Assembly: GCF_004320535.1 (NCBI RefSeq)
Contig: NZ_SIHY01000001.1
Span: 1,674,001 to 1,738,000 of the forward strand
Reading direction: 5' to 3'
DNA length: 64,000 bases
Origin: Arthrobacter sp. S41
GTDB lineage: Bacteria > Actinomycetota > Actinomycetes > Actinomycetales > Micrococcaceae
This document shows positions 17,342 to 24,979 of this stretch, one piece after another. The position numbers and the translations under genes were made by a program. The notes under the pieces are model-generated. The model ran no database searches. It had not been told where the DNA came from and saw only the letters and a list, made by a program, of their open reading frames with translations. Positions within the stretch are counted from its first letter, which is position 1. The number at the start of each line of letters is the position of its first letter.

Positions 17342-17393
17342 CCGAGCGACGTTTCGACAAATATCCATACATCAGCCAAGAGGAGCACATAAC

Positions 17394-18389
17394 ATGCGAG
17401 CATTCGCCATCGATAAATACAAAGGTACGCTCAGCGAGACCAACGTTCCCGAGCCAACCCTCGGCGAGCACGACGTACTGGTGAAGGTACTGGCAGCTGG
17501 CGTGAACCAGCTGGACGAAAAGATTCGTGAAGGCGAATTCAAAACCATCCTTCCCTACGAGACTCCGCTAGTCCTTGGCCACGACGTTGCCGGTACTGTC
17601 ATCAGTGTCGGCTCCCAGGTCCGCGGATTCAAAGTCGGGGACACGGTCTACGCTCGCCCCCGCGATTTCCGCATTGGCACCTTTGCCGAACGCATCGCCA
17701 TCGATGAGGCCGACGTCGCTTTGGCTCCAACCACAATCACTATCGCAGAGGCCGCTTCGTCGCCGATGGTTGCGCTCACTGCATGGCAGGCCCTAGTAGT
17801 CCGCGCAAATATTCAGCCGGGACAGAAGGTGCTGATCCATGCTGGCGCCGGTGGCGTTGGCTCAATCACGATCCAGCTCGCCAAGCACCTCGGTGCGTAT
17901 GTGGCCACTACTGCGTCTGCCAAGAATGCCGACTTTGTCCGCGAGCTGGGAGCCGATGAAGTTATTGACTACCGCAACCAGGACTTCGAAAAGGAACTCT
18001 CCGGATACGATCTAGTGCTCGATTCACTCGGCGGCGAAAACCTGGAGAAATCACTGCGTATCCTGCGTCCCGGCGGCAAGGCCATCGGCATCTCAGGACC
18101 ACCAGATCCTGCCTTCGCAGCTAAGGCGGGTCTGAACGTAGTGTTCCGTTTGGCCGTCACCGCGTTGAGCGCCAAAATCCGCAAGCAGGCCAAGAAACTT
18201 GGGGTCAGCTACGAGTTCTTGTTCATGGATGCCAGCGGCGAACAGCTGCGCAAAATCGCCAAGCTCATCGACAATGATGTGCTCAATCCGGTAGTTGGCA
18301 AGACCTTTGAATTTGATCAGGCACCTCAAGCTTTGGAAGCTCTAGCCAAGGGTGGCGCCCGAGGCAAAGTTGTTATCCTCGGCGCCTAG
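17394..18389 (+). CDS. NADP-dependent quinone oxidoreductase-like MDR enzyme
   Basis: 331 residues, zinc-free medium-chain reductase: catalytic-domain pattern VLAAGVNQLDEKIREGEF, GHDVAGTVISVGSQV, and nucleotide-binding HAGAGGVGSITIQLAKHLGA. It resembles quinone oxidoreductases and enoyl/alkenal reductases that use NADPH on quinones or alpha,beta-unsaturated carbonyls. GAGGAG lies upstream of ATG 17394. It is flanked by two paralogous alpha/beta hydrolases and is probably part of a TetR-controlled detoxification or catabolic set together with the old yellow enzyme further on. Confidence 0.88.
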   Translation: MRAFAIDKYKGTLSETNVPEPTLGEHDVLVKVLAAGVNQLDEKIREGEFKTILPYETPLVLGHDVAGTVISVGSQVRGFKVGDTVYARPRDFRIGTFAERIAIDEADVALAPTTITIAEAASSPMVALTAWQALVVRANIQPGQKVLIHAGAGGVGSITIQLAKHLGAYVATTASAKNADFVRELGADEVIDYRNQDFEKELSGYDLVLDSLGGENLEKSLRILRPGGKAIGISGPPDPAFAAKAGLNVVFRLAVTALSAKIRKQAKKLGVSYEFLFMDASGEQLRKIAKLIDNDVLNPVVGKTFEFDQAPQALEALAKGGARGKVVILGA

Positions 18390-18435
18390 TTCTCATACCA
18401 TTTAGCATTCCCCAAGCTCAGGAGGAGCAGAAATC

Positions 18436-19290
18436 ATGTCCACAAATGAACCAGTCATCACTTCCTACGTGCAAGCACCGGCAAAAACCATCAGTGCCGG
18501 TGGCGTCAATTTTGCCTACCGCGAGTTGGGTCCTAAGGGCGGCATCCCGGTTGTCTTTTTTGTCCACTTGGCAGCAACCTTGGATAACTGGGACCCACGC
18601 ATTGTTGATGCCATCGCAAAAAAACGCCACGTTATCACCTTTGATCAGCGCGGCGTAGGCGCATCTTCTGGCACAGTTCCCGACACCTTGGAGGCAGCCG
18701 CAGATGACGCGTACAACTTCATTACCGCACTGGGCTACGACAAGATCGATATCTTCTCGTTCTCTATGGGTGGCTTCATCGCTCAGGACCTAGTGGTCAA
18801 GCACCCAGATCTGGTGCGGAAATTGGTGCTCACCGGCACCGGACCACGTGGCGGCCGGAACATCGACAAGGTGGTTGCGGTGACCTACTGGGACATCTTC
18901 CGCGCCACCATCACCCGCTCAGATCCTAAAGAATTCTTGTTCTTCGAACGCAACAAGGAAGGCAAAAAAGCTGGCAAGGCTTTTGTGGAGCGTTTGAAGG
19001 AGCGCACCGTTGACCGCGACAAGGACATCGCATTTAAAGCGCTGCAAACCCAGCTCAAGGCCATCGTGAAGTTTGGCCGTTCGGCACCTTCAGATCTGTC
19101 AAAGATCACCATCCCAACTTTGATCGCCAATGGCGATTATGACCGGATGGTTCCATCGATCCTTTCGGTAGACCTACACCAGCGCATCGCCGGATCCGAA
19201 CTGATCATTTACCCGAACTCCGGTCACGGTGGCGTCTTCCAGTACTGGGAGAAGTTCGCGCCGGTCGCCGCCGAGTTCCTGTCCGAGTAG
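18436..19290 (+). CDS. Alpha/beta hydrolase (second copy)
   Basis: 284 residues, paralogous to the hydrolase at 16421-17341: shared elements include NFAYRELG, NWDPRIVDAIA, DQRGVGASSGTVPDTLEAA, nucleophile elbow FSMGGF, LTGTGPRGG, acid in IANGDYDRMV and His in NSGHGGVFQY. GGAGGAG lies nine bases before ATG 18436. Lies 46 bp after the MDR gene and 39 bp before the broken EthD-like gene, all in one direction. The two hydrolases probably act on related substrates; identity of the substrate is unknown. Confidence 0.87.
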   Translation: MSTNEPVITSYVQAPAKTISAGGVNFAYRELGPKGGIPVVFFVHLAATLDNWDPRIVDAIAKKRHVITFDQRGVGASSGTVPDTLEAAADDAYNFITALGYDKIDIFSFSMGGFIAQDLVVKHPDLVRKLVLTGTGPRGGRNIDKVVAVTYWDIFRATITRSDPKEFLFFERNKEGKKAGKAFVERLKERTVDRDKDIAFKALQTQLKAIVKFGRSAPSDLSKITIPTLIANGDYDRMVPSILSVDLHQRIAGSELIIYPNSGHGGVFQYWEKFAPVAAEFLSE

Positions 19291-19329
19291 TCCCGTTTTC
19301 TTCGCAAGAATCAATTGGAAGGCATGAAA

Positions 19330-20125
19330 ATGAGTGAGAAAGCAAAACCAGAGGTCGCTAAGCACTTCACTTCATCGATCTTGCTGTGGATGCGCAAGGA
19401 CCAGCCACGCCAAACCGGCATGGACTATTGAAAAGGCCCCCATTCGGGGATTATCGCCAATGCTCCGGGCTTGAGTGAATATCGGCAGATTCATCTGGCA
19501 GAAGCTAATCCTGGACGGTGGCCAGCCCACCCGTCCTTGGAGACGCTCATTCCCGAGGATCGGAAGATTGACGGCATCGCCGAAGTAACCTTCGAAAATG
19601 CTCTGTCCCCTTTGGCCGGGCGCGAGCAAACCGCATTGGCCTTTGCAGACGAGGTTAATGTCTTCCGCCGCACCTTGCTCTACGCCGGACCTCCGAGTTC
19701 CTCCCGGTGGTACGACGTGGCTCTTGGGTCCCATCCGGGATCTCGCGCAGTGCTGTACCTACGCCGTGGCAAGGACACCGGCACGGTGGCCTTCCATAAG
19801 TTCGTGAAGAAAACTTTGGTACCAGCTCTAGTAGAAACCGGTGTGCTTACTGAACTGCGCACCCAGGTATTTCTGCCTTGGAGTCAGAAGCTGTGGGATA
19901 CCCCAAATGTGGCGCACGATAATCCCGAGGAGCAGCATCTACATGCTTGGGTGATTCTTGGCTTTGTTGACGACGAGGCGCGTGAGAAATTTTTCGCCGG
20001 AGGTCAGGCTGCCAATCTCTCTGAGCTAATCGCGCCTTTTTACCTCGGCCGTTCACGCCTACGATGTGGAAACGACCCCGCGCTACGTAAAGGGTGGCGA
20101 GATTCTCGCAGCACCCGAATCCTAG
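19330..20125 (+). pseudogene. EthD-like protein, interrupted by a TGA and a +1 frameshift
   Basis: The frame starts MSEKAKPEVAKHF with GGAAGG seven bases before ATG 19330. After GMDY comes TGA (19429-19431) where a Trp codon is expected, followed in frame by KGPHSGIIANAPGLSEYRQI. The frame then continues to IAPF near 20037, where an extra T in a run of five (20037-20041) shifts it; after removal the sequence continues TSAVHAYDVETTPRYVKGGE and ends at TAG 20125. Intact relatives are roughly 265 residues, related to EthD-type dimeric barrel proteins often found with oxidoreductases. Last gene of the cluster starting at 16421. Confidence 0.78.
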
Positions 20126-20140
20126 CCGCCCGGCAAACTG

Positions 20141-20197
20141 CTAAGGCCTGCGCCAATCGGTCAGTCCAACCCACTGACCGAATAGCGCAGGCCTTAG
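20141..20197. terminator. Bidirectional terminator between the EthD-like pseudogene and tetR2
   Basis: Arms CTAAGGCCTGCGC (20141-20153) and its complement (20185-20197), with a second internal stem CGGTCAGT/ACTGACCG. It lies between two convergent genes and is very stable; there is no strong T tract on either side. Confidence 0.7.
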
Positions 20198-20219
20198 TGC
20201 ACTGCTTGATTGCCTCAGC

Positions 20220-20822
20220 TTAGCTTGGCAGTATCGAGGAAATTTGGGTGCGAAGTCGCCCCATGATTTCCGAGTTGCTGGACTGGGCATTGACCGTCGC
20301 AGACAATTCCAAGAACATGATCGATGAGATCACCGAAGCAAAACTCTTTGCCTGATCCTGTGGCATATGGGAGCGCTCGACTAGAAGGTTCGCCGTCGCC
20401 GCTTGAGTCTGCTCAACAATAGCTAAGGCTTCAGCGTGGTGAGGTTCTTCCGGATCTCCAAAAACCATCTCACGCAGGTAGGTACGGCCATTTTCTACCT
20501 GGACGCGGTTACATTCAACGATTGGTTCAATAAAGGCCAAAATTCCATCCAGCGCAGTGGAGGTCTTATTCGCTGCCGCCAATCCGCGTTCCAGAGACTG
20601 CGCATAGTGCAGATTTTGCACCAGCAGTAGCAGTTCGCCTTTGTTCTTGGCATACAGGAATAGTGTACCGGTGCCGATATCGGCAGCGTCGGCAATTTGC
20701 TGCGTGGTCACTTCGTCTACGCCGTACTTGGCGAAGAGCTTACTGGCGGCCGCGGTGATGCGTTCAAGCTTTTCCTGCTTGTTCCGCTCACGCCGCCCTA
20801 GGGGCTGGGACGCCACTGACAT
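20220..20822 (-). CDS. TetR-family repressor (TetR2)
   Basis: 200 residues. DNA-binding domain with TTQQIADAADIGTGTLFLYA, almost the same recognition helix as TetR1 ([20 protein letters not shown]), and the same YLREMVFGDPEEPHHAE segment in the ligand domain. GGAGG lies eight bases before ATG 20822; a longer frame upstream lacks such support. Divergent from the old yellow enzyme gene, which it probably represses together with itself through the tandem sites at 20848-20875. TetR1 and TetR2 are clear paralogs and may sense related ligands. Confidence 0.89.
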   Translation of the reverse strand: MSVASQPLGRRERNKQEKLERITAAASKLFAKYGVDEVTTQQIADAADIGTGTLFLYAKNKGELLLLVQNLHYAQSLERGLAAANKTSTALDGILAFIEPIVECNRVQVENGRTYLREMVFGDPEEPHHAEALAIVEQTQAATANLLVERSHMPQDQAKSFASVISSIMFLELSATVNAQSSNSEIMGRLRTQISSILPS

Positions 20823-20847
20823 TTTTTTATCCTCCGGGAATAAACTA

Positions 20848-20875
20848 TGACTACACTCAGTTTTGATTATAGTCA
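20848..20875. promoter_or_regulatory. Tandem TetR2 operators
   Basis: TGACTACACTCA (20848-20859), 4 bp, then TGATTATAGTCA (20864-20875). The whole element is also a near-palindrome (TGACTA...TAGTCA). Spacing and half-site pattern (TGA-N6-TCA) match the TetR1 site at 16382-16409. It lies 25 bp upstream of the tetR2 start. Confidence 0.62.
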
Positions 20876-20988
20876 CCGTTTGCTGGGGTTGGAAATTTAC
20901 ACCTTCCATTCTTCCACGATGGCGTGAGGCAACAAGGCCTCAACCCTAGGACAGTGCCCACAATTAGTAGATAAGGAAACCGCTCGTT

Positions 20989-22065
20989 ATGACTTCCCCG
21001 TCCCTTTGGCAGCCGTTCACTCTCGGCCGGATCGAACTCCCCCACCGCCTTGCTTTGGCGCCGATGACCCGCAACCGCTCAAATGCAGACGGCACCCCGG
21101 GCGAGCATGTCGCACAGTACTACGCACAGCGCGCATCCCTCGGCTTGGTTATCACCGAAGGAACCCAGCCATCGGCTGACGGCCAGGGCTACTTCAACAC
21201 CCCAGGCATCTACACCGAAGAGCACATCGCAGGCTGGCGCAAGGTCGCTGATGAGGTTCATGCTGAAGGTGGGCACCTGTTCATTCAGCTCATGCACGCT
21301 GGCCGCTCGGCTCACCCGGATAACACCCCACATCATCGTCAGCCGGTAGCGCCGTCAGCGATCTCCGCCGAGCAAGAGATCTTCACCCTTGAGGGTAAAA
21401 AGCAGACTCCCGTGCCACGCGAACTGAGCCGCGAAGATATCCAAGAAGTCATTGGCGAATTCCGTCACGCAGCTGCTTCGGCCATCGCGGCTGGAGCTGA
21501 CGGTGTAGAAATCCACGCCGCTAACGGATACCTGTTGCACCAGTTCCTGGCCCCAAATGCCAACGAACGCACCGACGAATACGGTGGCTCGGTAGAAAAT
21601 CGTTCACGCTTTGTCGTTGAGGTCGCTCAGGCGGTTGCCGAAGAAATTGGAGCGGATCGCACCGGCATCCGCATCTCGCCTGCTTTCCCACTCGGAGGCC
21701 TGTTCGAGGGCGAGCCAGCAGATGTCCATGCCCAGTACCAACACTTGGTCGGAGAATTGGCCAAACTGAATCTGGTCTACCTGCACGTTCATCACCTGGG
21801 CGATGACGCACTACTGCGCTCCCTGCGCCAGTCGTGGCCAACGGCCGTGCTGGTAGTGCGCTATGGCCGCGAACGCGAAACTATCGGTGCGGACATCGAG
21901 GCAGGATTGGCAGACATCGAACCGCTGGGACGCATTGCCCTAGCTATCCCAGATGTTGTTGAACGCCTACGTACCGACGCACCGGTTAATGATTTGGACC
22001 CAGCCACACTCTATGTCGGTGGAGCAAAGGGCTACATCGACTACCCAACCCTGGCTCACGCCTAA
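20989..22065 (+). CDS. Old yellow enzyme family alkene reductase
   Basis: 358 residues, FMN-dependent TIM-barrel reductase. LWQPFTLGRIELPHRLALAP and MTRNRSNADGTPGEH at the N-terminus; substrate-binding HAANGYLLHQFLAP followed by NERTDEYGGSVENRSRFVVE; HAGRSAHPD in the flavin region. NemA-type enzymes reduce activated C=C bonds and nitro compounds with NAD(P)H. Downstream of tetR2 by a divergent promoter; the SDR gene follows by 44 bp, probably cotranscribed. Confidence 0.92.
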   Translation: MTSPSLWQPFTLGRIELPHRLALAPMTRNRSNADGTPGEHVAQYYAQRASLGLVITEGTQPSADGQGYFNTPGIYTEEHIAGWRKVADEVHAEGGHLFIQLMHAGRSAHPDNTPHHRQPVAPSAISAEQEIFTLEGKKQTPVPRELSREDIQEVIGEFRHAAASAIAAGADGVEIHAANGYLLHQFLAPNANERTDEYGGSVENRSRFVVEVAQAVAEEIGADRTGIRISPAFPLGGLFEGEPADVHAQYQHLVGELAKLNLVYLHVHHLGDDALLRSLRQSWPTAVLVVRYGRERETIGADIEAGLADIEPLGRIALAIPDVVERLRTDAPVNDLDPATLYVGGAKGYIDYPTLAHA

Positions 22066-22109
22066 AACCAACAGAAACAAATTCACAAAAGAAAGTAGGA
22101 AGCATTCTC

Positions 22110-22823
22110 ATGACTTCACTTAAAGATGCAGTAGTTCTAGTCACCGGCGCAAACGGCGGAATCGGTGGCCACTTTGTCCGCGAAGCTCTGGCCCGTGGCG
22201 CAGCCAAGGTCTATGCCTCGGCCCGCAACCCACAAGTTTGGGATGACGAGCGTGTTGTACCGCTGACCCTGGATGTCACCGACTCTGCGTCCATCAAGGC
22301 CGCCGTCGAAGCCGCACCAGATGTCACCGTGTTGATCAACAACGCCGGCGCCTCGACAAGCACCTCCGAAATCCTGAGCCACAGCGACGAAGAAATCCGT
22401 GCCAACGTAGAGACCAACTTCCTGGGCCCACTGTTCCTGGCTCGTGCCTACGCTCCACTGCTCTCAGCCAAGGGTGGGAACACCGCAATCATCGATATCC
22501 ACTCCGCTCTGGCTTGGTATGCAGTCGCCGGTATTTACTCGGCTACCAAGGCAGCCCTGTGGTCCGCAACCAACTCGCTTCGCCTGGAACTGCAGCCTGC
22601 AGGCGTGCAGGTAGTCGGCGTGCACGTAGGTTGGGTTGATACCGCCATGGCCGCTGCAAGCACCGATCCAAAGCTGGATCCAGCAGTGCTGGTGACCAAG
22701 GTACTTGACGCTACCGAGGCCGGAGAATTTGAAGTTCTCGCTGACGAAACCTCCGTGCAGGTGAAGTCCGGACTGTCGGCACCATTGGAAGCTCTCTACC
22801 CACAATTGGCGCAGGGCAAGTAA
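22110..22823 (+). CDS. Short-chain dehydrogenase/reductase
   Basis: 237 residues with SDR hallmarks: nucleotide-binding VTGANGGIGGHFVREALA, NNAG, an active-site Ser in DIHSALAWY and catalytic YSATK. The helix after the first strand carries ASARNPQVW, typical of NADP-preferring SDRs. Follows the old yellow enzyme in the same direction, so reduction of enones followed by ketone reduction is a plausible sequence of steps; this is inference from order. Confidence 0.9.
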   Translation: MTSLKDAVVLVTGANGGIGGHFVREALARGAAKVYASARNPQVWDDERVVPLTLDVTDSASIKAAVEAAPDVTVLINNAGASTSTSEILSHSDEEIRANVETNFLGPLFLARAYAPLLSAKGGNTAIIDIHSALAWYAVAGIYSATKAALWSATNSLRLELQPAGVQVVGVHVGWVDTAMAAASTDPKLDPAVLVTKVLDATEAGEFEVLADETSVQVKSGLSAPLEALYPQLAQGK

Positions 22824-22943
22824 AAACAGCCAAGTAAAAGCTCGCTGGGTATTCGGTGGCGAGCGTGGTGACATGTCGGGCCCTGCTTGTACAGTACGAA
22901 GCACTCGCAGGTGCAACGTCCACGAACCAGCAAGGAGCCCGAC

Positions 22944-24122
22944 ATGTTCAGCAAAAACTCTCCACGCTCAGCAGCCACCGAAGTTCCCGACCGCTTTGTG
23001 ATCATCTTTGATTCGGCGGATCCGGCAACCCCGGGCATCGCTGCCGAAACTCGCGAGCAGCAAGTTCCTCAACTGCTAACCGAACAGGGCTACTCCATCA
23101 GCGAGTACTTCCCAATGTTGGGCATCGCGGTGGTCACCAGCAAAGCTGACCAGCTTGATGATTTCCGCCAACGCTGCGCAGGCCACCAATTGCCAGCCGA
23201 GGTGGTACCCGAACTGATCTACCGCATCCTTCCGGATGCTTTAGCCAAGGACAGTTTCAGCGACACGGGGCAGTTCACTTGGGGACTGCAAGCTGTGGGC
23301 GCAGATCTCAGCTCTTACACCGGCAAGGGCATCAACCTCGCGGTTCTGGATACCGGCTTTGATGCTAACCACCCGGATTTTGCCGGACGCAACGTCACCA
23401 CCAAATCTCTGGTGGACGGCGAAGATGCTGCCGACAGCCACGGTCATGGAACCCACTGCATCGGCACCTCCTGTGGACCACGCACTCCTGAGCAAGGCCC
23501 GGGTTATGGCGTGGCCAGCGAGGCGAATATCTTTGCCGGCAAGGTGCTCGGCGCCGACGGCTCAGGTTCTGACTCCAATATCCTCGCTGGCATCAACTGG
23601 GCGCTGGAAAACAAATGCCAAGTCATTTCAATGTCGCTGGGCGCCGATGTAAAAACCGTGCACCCGCCCTACGTCACCGCCGGCCGGCGAGCCTTGGAAC
23701 TAGGCTCGTTGATCGTGGCCGCCGCCGGCAACAATGCCCAGCGTTCAGCGGGAAACCCCGGTTTTGTGGGCGCACCGGCTAATAGCCCGTACATCATGGC
23801 GGTCGCTGCGGTGGACTCCAAACTGGCGGTTGCTGACTTCTCGGCCCAAGCGATCAGCACCGAGGGCGGCGAGGTGGACATTGCCGGTCCTGGTGTAGAT
23901 GTTTATTCCTCTTGGCCAGGCTCCCAGCGTTACAACACCATCAGTGGTACCTCCATGGCGACCCCGCATGTGGCCGGGCTTGCCGCACTGCTGGCAGAAT
24001 CCACCGGGTTACGTGCCCAAGAACTGTGGGACAAGTTAGTCCAAGAAGCTCGCAGCCTGTCCTTGCCGACCACCGATGTGGGTGCCGGCCTGGCCCAAGC
24101 CCCCACCAGCGCAGAAAGCTAG
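22944..24122 (+). CDS. Subtilisin-like serine protease (S8), no signal peptide
   Basis: 392 residues. Catalytic Asp136 in AVLDTGFD, His168 in HGHGTHCIGT, Ser337 in SGTSMATPHVAG, and oxyanion Asn263 in AAGNN, so the triad is complete. The N-terminal 100 residues resemble an I9-type propeptide (DRFVIIFDSADPATPG ... VVPELIYRILPD). No hydrophobic signal sequence is visible, so it is probably cytoplasmic or exported by another route. AAGGAG precedes ATG 22944. A 75-codon gene follows by 4 bp and may encode its inhibitor or chaperone. Confidence 0.9.
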   Translation: MFSKNSPRSAATEVPDRFVIIFDSADPATPGIAAETREQQVPQLLTEQGYSISEYFPMLGIAVVTSKADQLDDFRQRCAGHQLPAEVVPELIYRILPDALAKDSFSDTGQFTWGLQAVGADLSSYTGKGINLAVLDTGFDANHPDFAGRNVTTKSLVDGEDAADSHGHGTHCIGTSCGPRTPEQGPGYGVASEANIFAGKVLGADGSGSDSNILAGINWALENKCQVISMSLGADVKTVHPPYVTAGRRALELGSLIVAAAGNNAQRSAGNPGFVGAPANSPYIMAVAAVDSKLAVADFSAQAISTEGGEVDIAGPGVDVYSSWPGSQRYNTISGTSMATPHVAGLAALLAESTGLRAQELWDKLVQEARSLSLPTTDVGAGLAQAPTSAES

Positions 24123-24126
24123 GCTC

Positions 24127-24354
24127 ATGTCCGACTCTGAATTACCGGTATATGTCATCACGCTGGCCGAGGGCATTGAAGCCACCGGTGCGGTGAGTGA
24201 ACTTGAATCTCACGGTTTACAAGTTAAACGAGTGCTCGCTGCCCTGGGCCAAGTTATTGGTCAGGGCAGCGAGCAGGTTGCTACACAGTTACGTGGATTA
24301 GATTCCGTGCAATCGGTGGATGCCCAACGCACCTACCGCGCACTAGACGAGTAG
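24127..24354 (+). CDS. Small protein resembling a stand-alone I9-type protease inhibitor
   Basis: 75 residues. A first strand VYVITLAEG, a helix with EATGAVSELESHGLQV, strand RVLAALGQVIGQG, a second helix EQVATQLRGL, and a last strand SVQSVDAQRTY. This order and length match subtilisin propeptides and free I9 inhibitors such as yeast PBI2 (family knowledge). It begins 4 bp after the subtilase stop, so it is probably translated with it. The resemblance is by pattern, not proven homology; it could be a different ferredoxin-fold protein. Confidence 0.7.
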   Translation: MSDSELPVYVITLAEGIEATGAVSELESHGLQVKRVLAALGQVIGQGSEQVATQLRGLDSVQSVDAQRTYRALDE

Positions 24355-24373
24355 TCCGTCTAGGCTAATCCGA

Positions 24374-24979
24374 CTAGATTGTTTCGGTACGAAATTCGAT
24401 CATCGCATCAATGAGCCAGCGCACGGTGTGCTCGGTGAAGGAAGCTCGCGGCATGATCCGCCAGCTTTCTTCACCGGTACGCCAGAGCAATACTGGAATG
24501 TTAGCCAGTGATGTAGTGATCGCGTGATTCACCGCAAATGCTCGTGGATGAAGATCTGCCGGACAGCTCTTGCGCAGCACCAGCGGGGCTTTAGCACCGG
24601 TAAGTTCCAGCACGCTGCGGTTGGCCGAAAGGTCCACTACCTGTCCTGGATTTTCCCCTAGAGTTTGATCGAGTTTAGCCGCCAGTTGCGCATCCTCCGG
24701 GGCTGCCACCAAGAACTCGTCCGGGCCCAGCCAGAGCACTGCCACGGTATCCACTTCACCGCGCACCTCTCCGACCTTTTGAGGCAAGCCCACACCGGTA
24801 GCTGTTGCCACGGCGTCAAAGCCAGCACTGCCCGGTGCACAACGCACCGAGACCTTGGTGCTGAAGGCAACTTCACTCAACGACAATGCGCCGGGCACCG
24901 AAGCGTCAGCCATTTCTTGGTACAGGTGCGCTGCAGGAGAAACACGTGTTTCATTTTTGATCAAAGTGTCATTAGCCAT
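24374..24979 (-). CDS. soxG: Sarcosine oxidase, gamma subunit
   Basis: 201 residues. Recognizable GcvT-like elements of Sox[49 protein letters not shown] and [20 protein letters not shown]. It is the smallest structural partner of the alpha subunit in heterotetrameric sarcosine oxidase. ATG at 24979 overlaps the soxA stop by 8 bp, so translation is coupled. Last gene of the operon; convergent with the small I9-like gene 19 bp away. Confidence 0.9.
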   Translation of the reverse strand: MANDTLIKNETRVSPAAHLYQEMADASVPGALSLSEVAFSTKVSVRCAPGSAGFDAVATATGVGLPQKVGEVRGEVDTVAVLWLGPDEFLVAAPEDAQLAAKLDQTLGENPGQVVDLSANRSVLELTGAKAPLVLRKSCPADLHPRAFAVNHAITTSLANIPVLLWRTGEESWRIMPRASFTEHTVRWLIDAMIEFRTETI

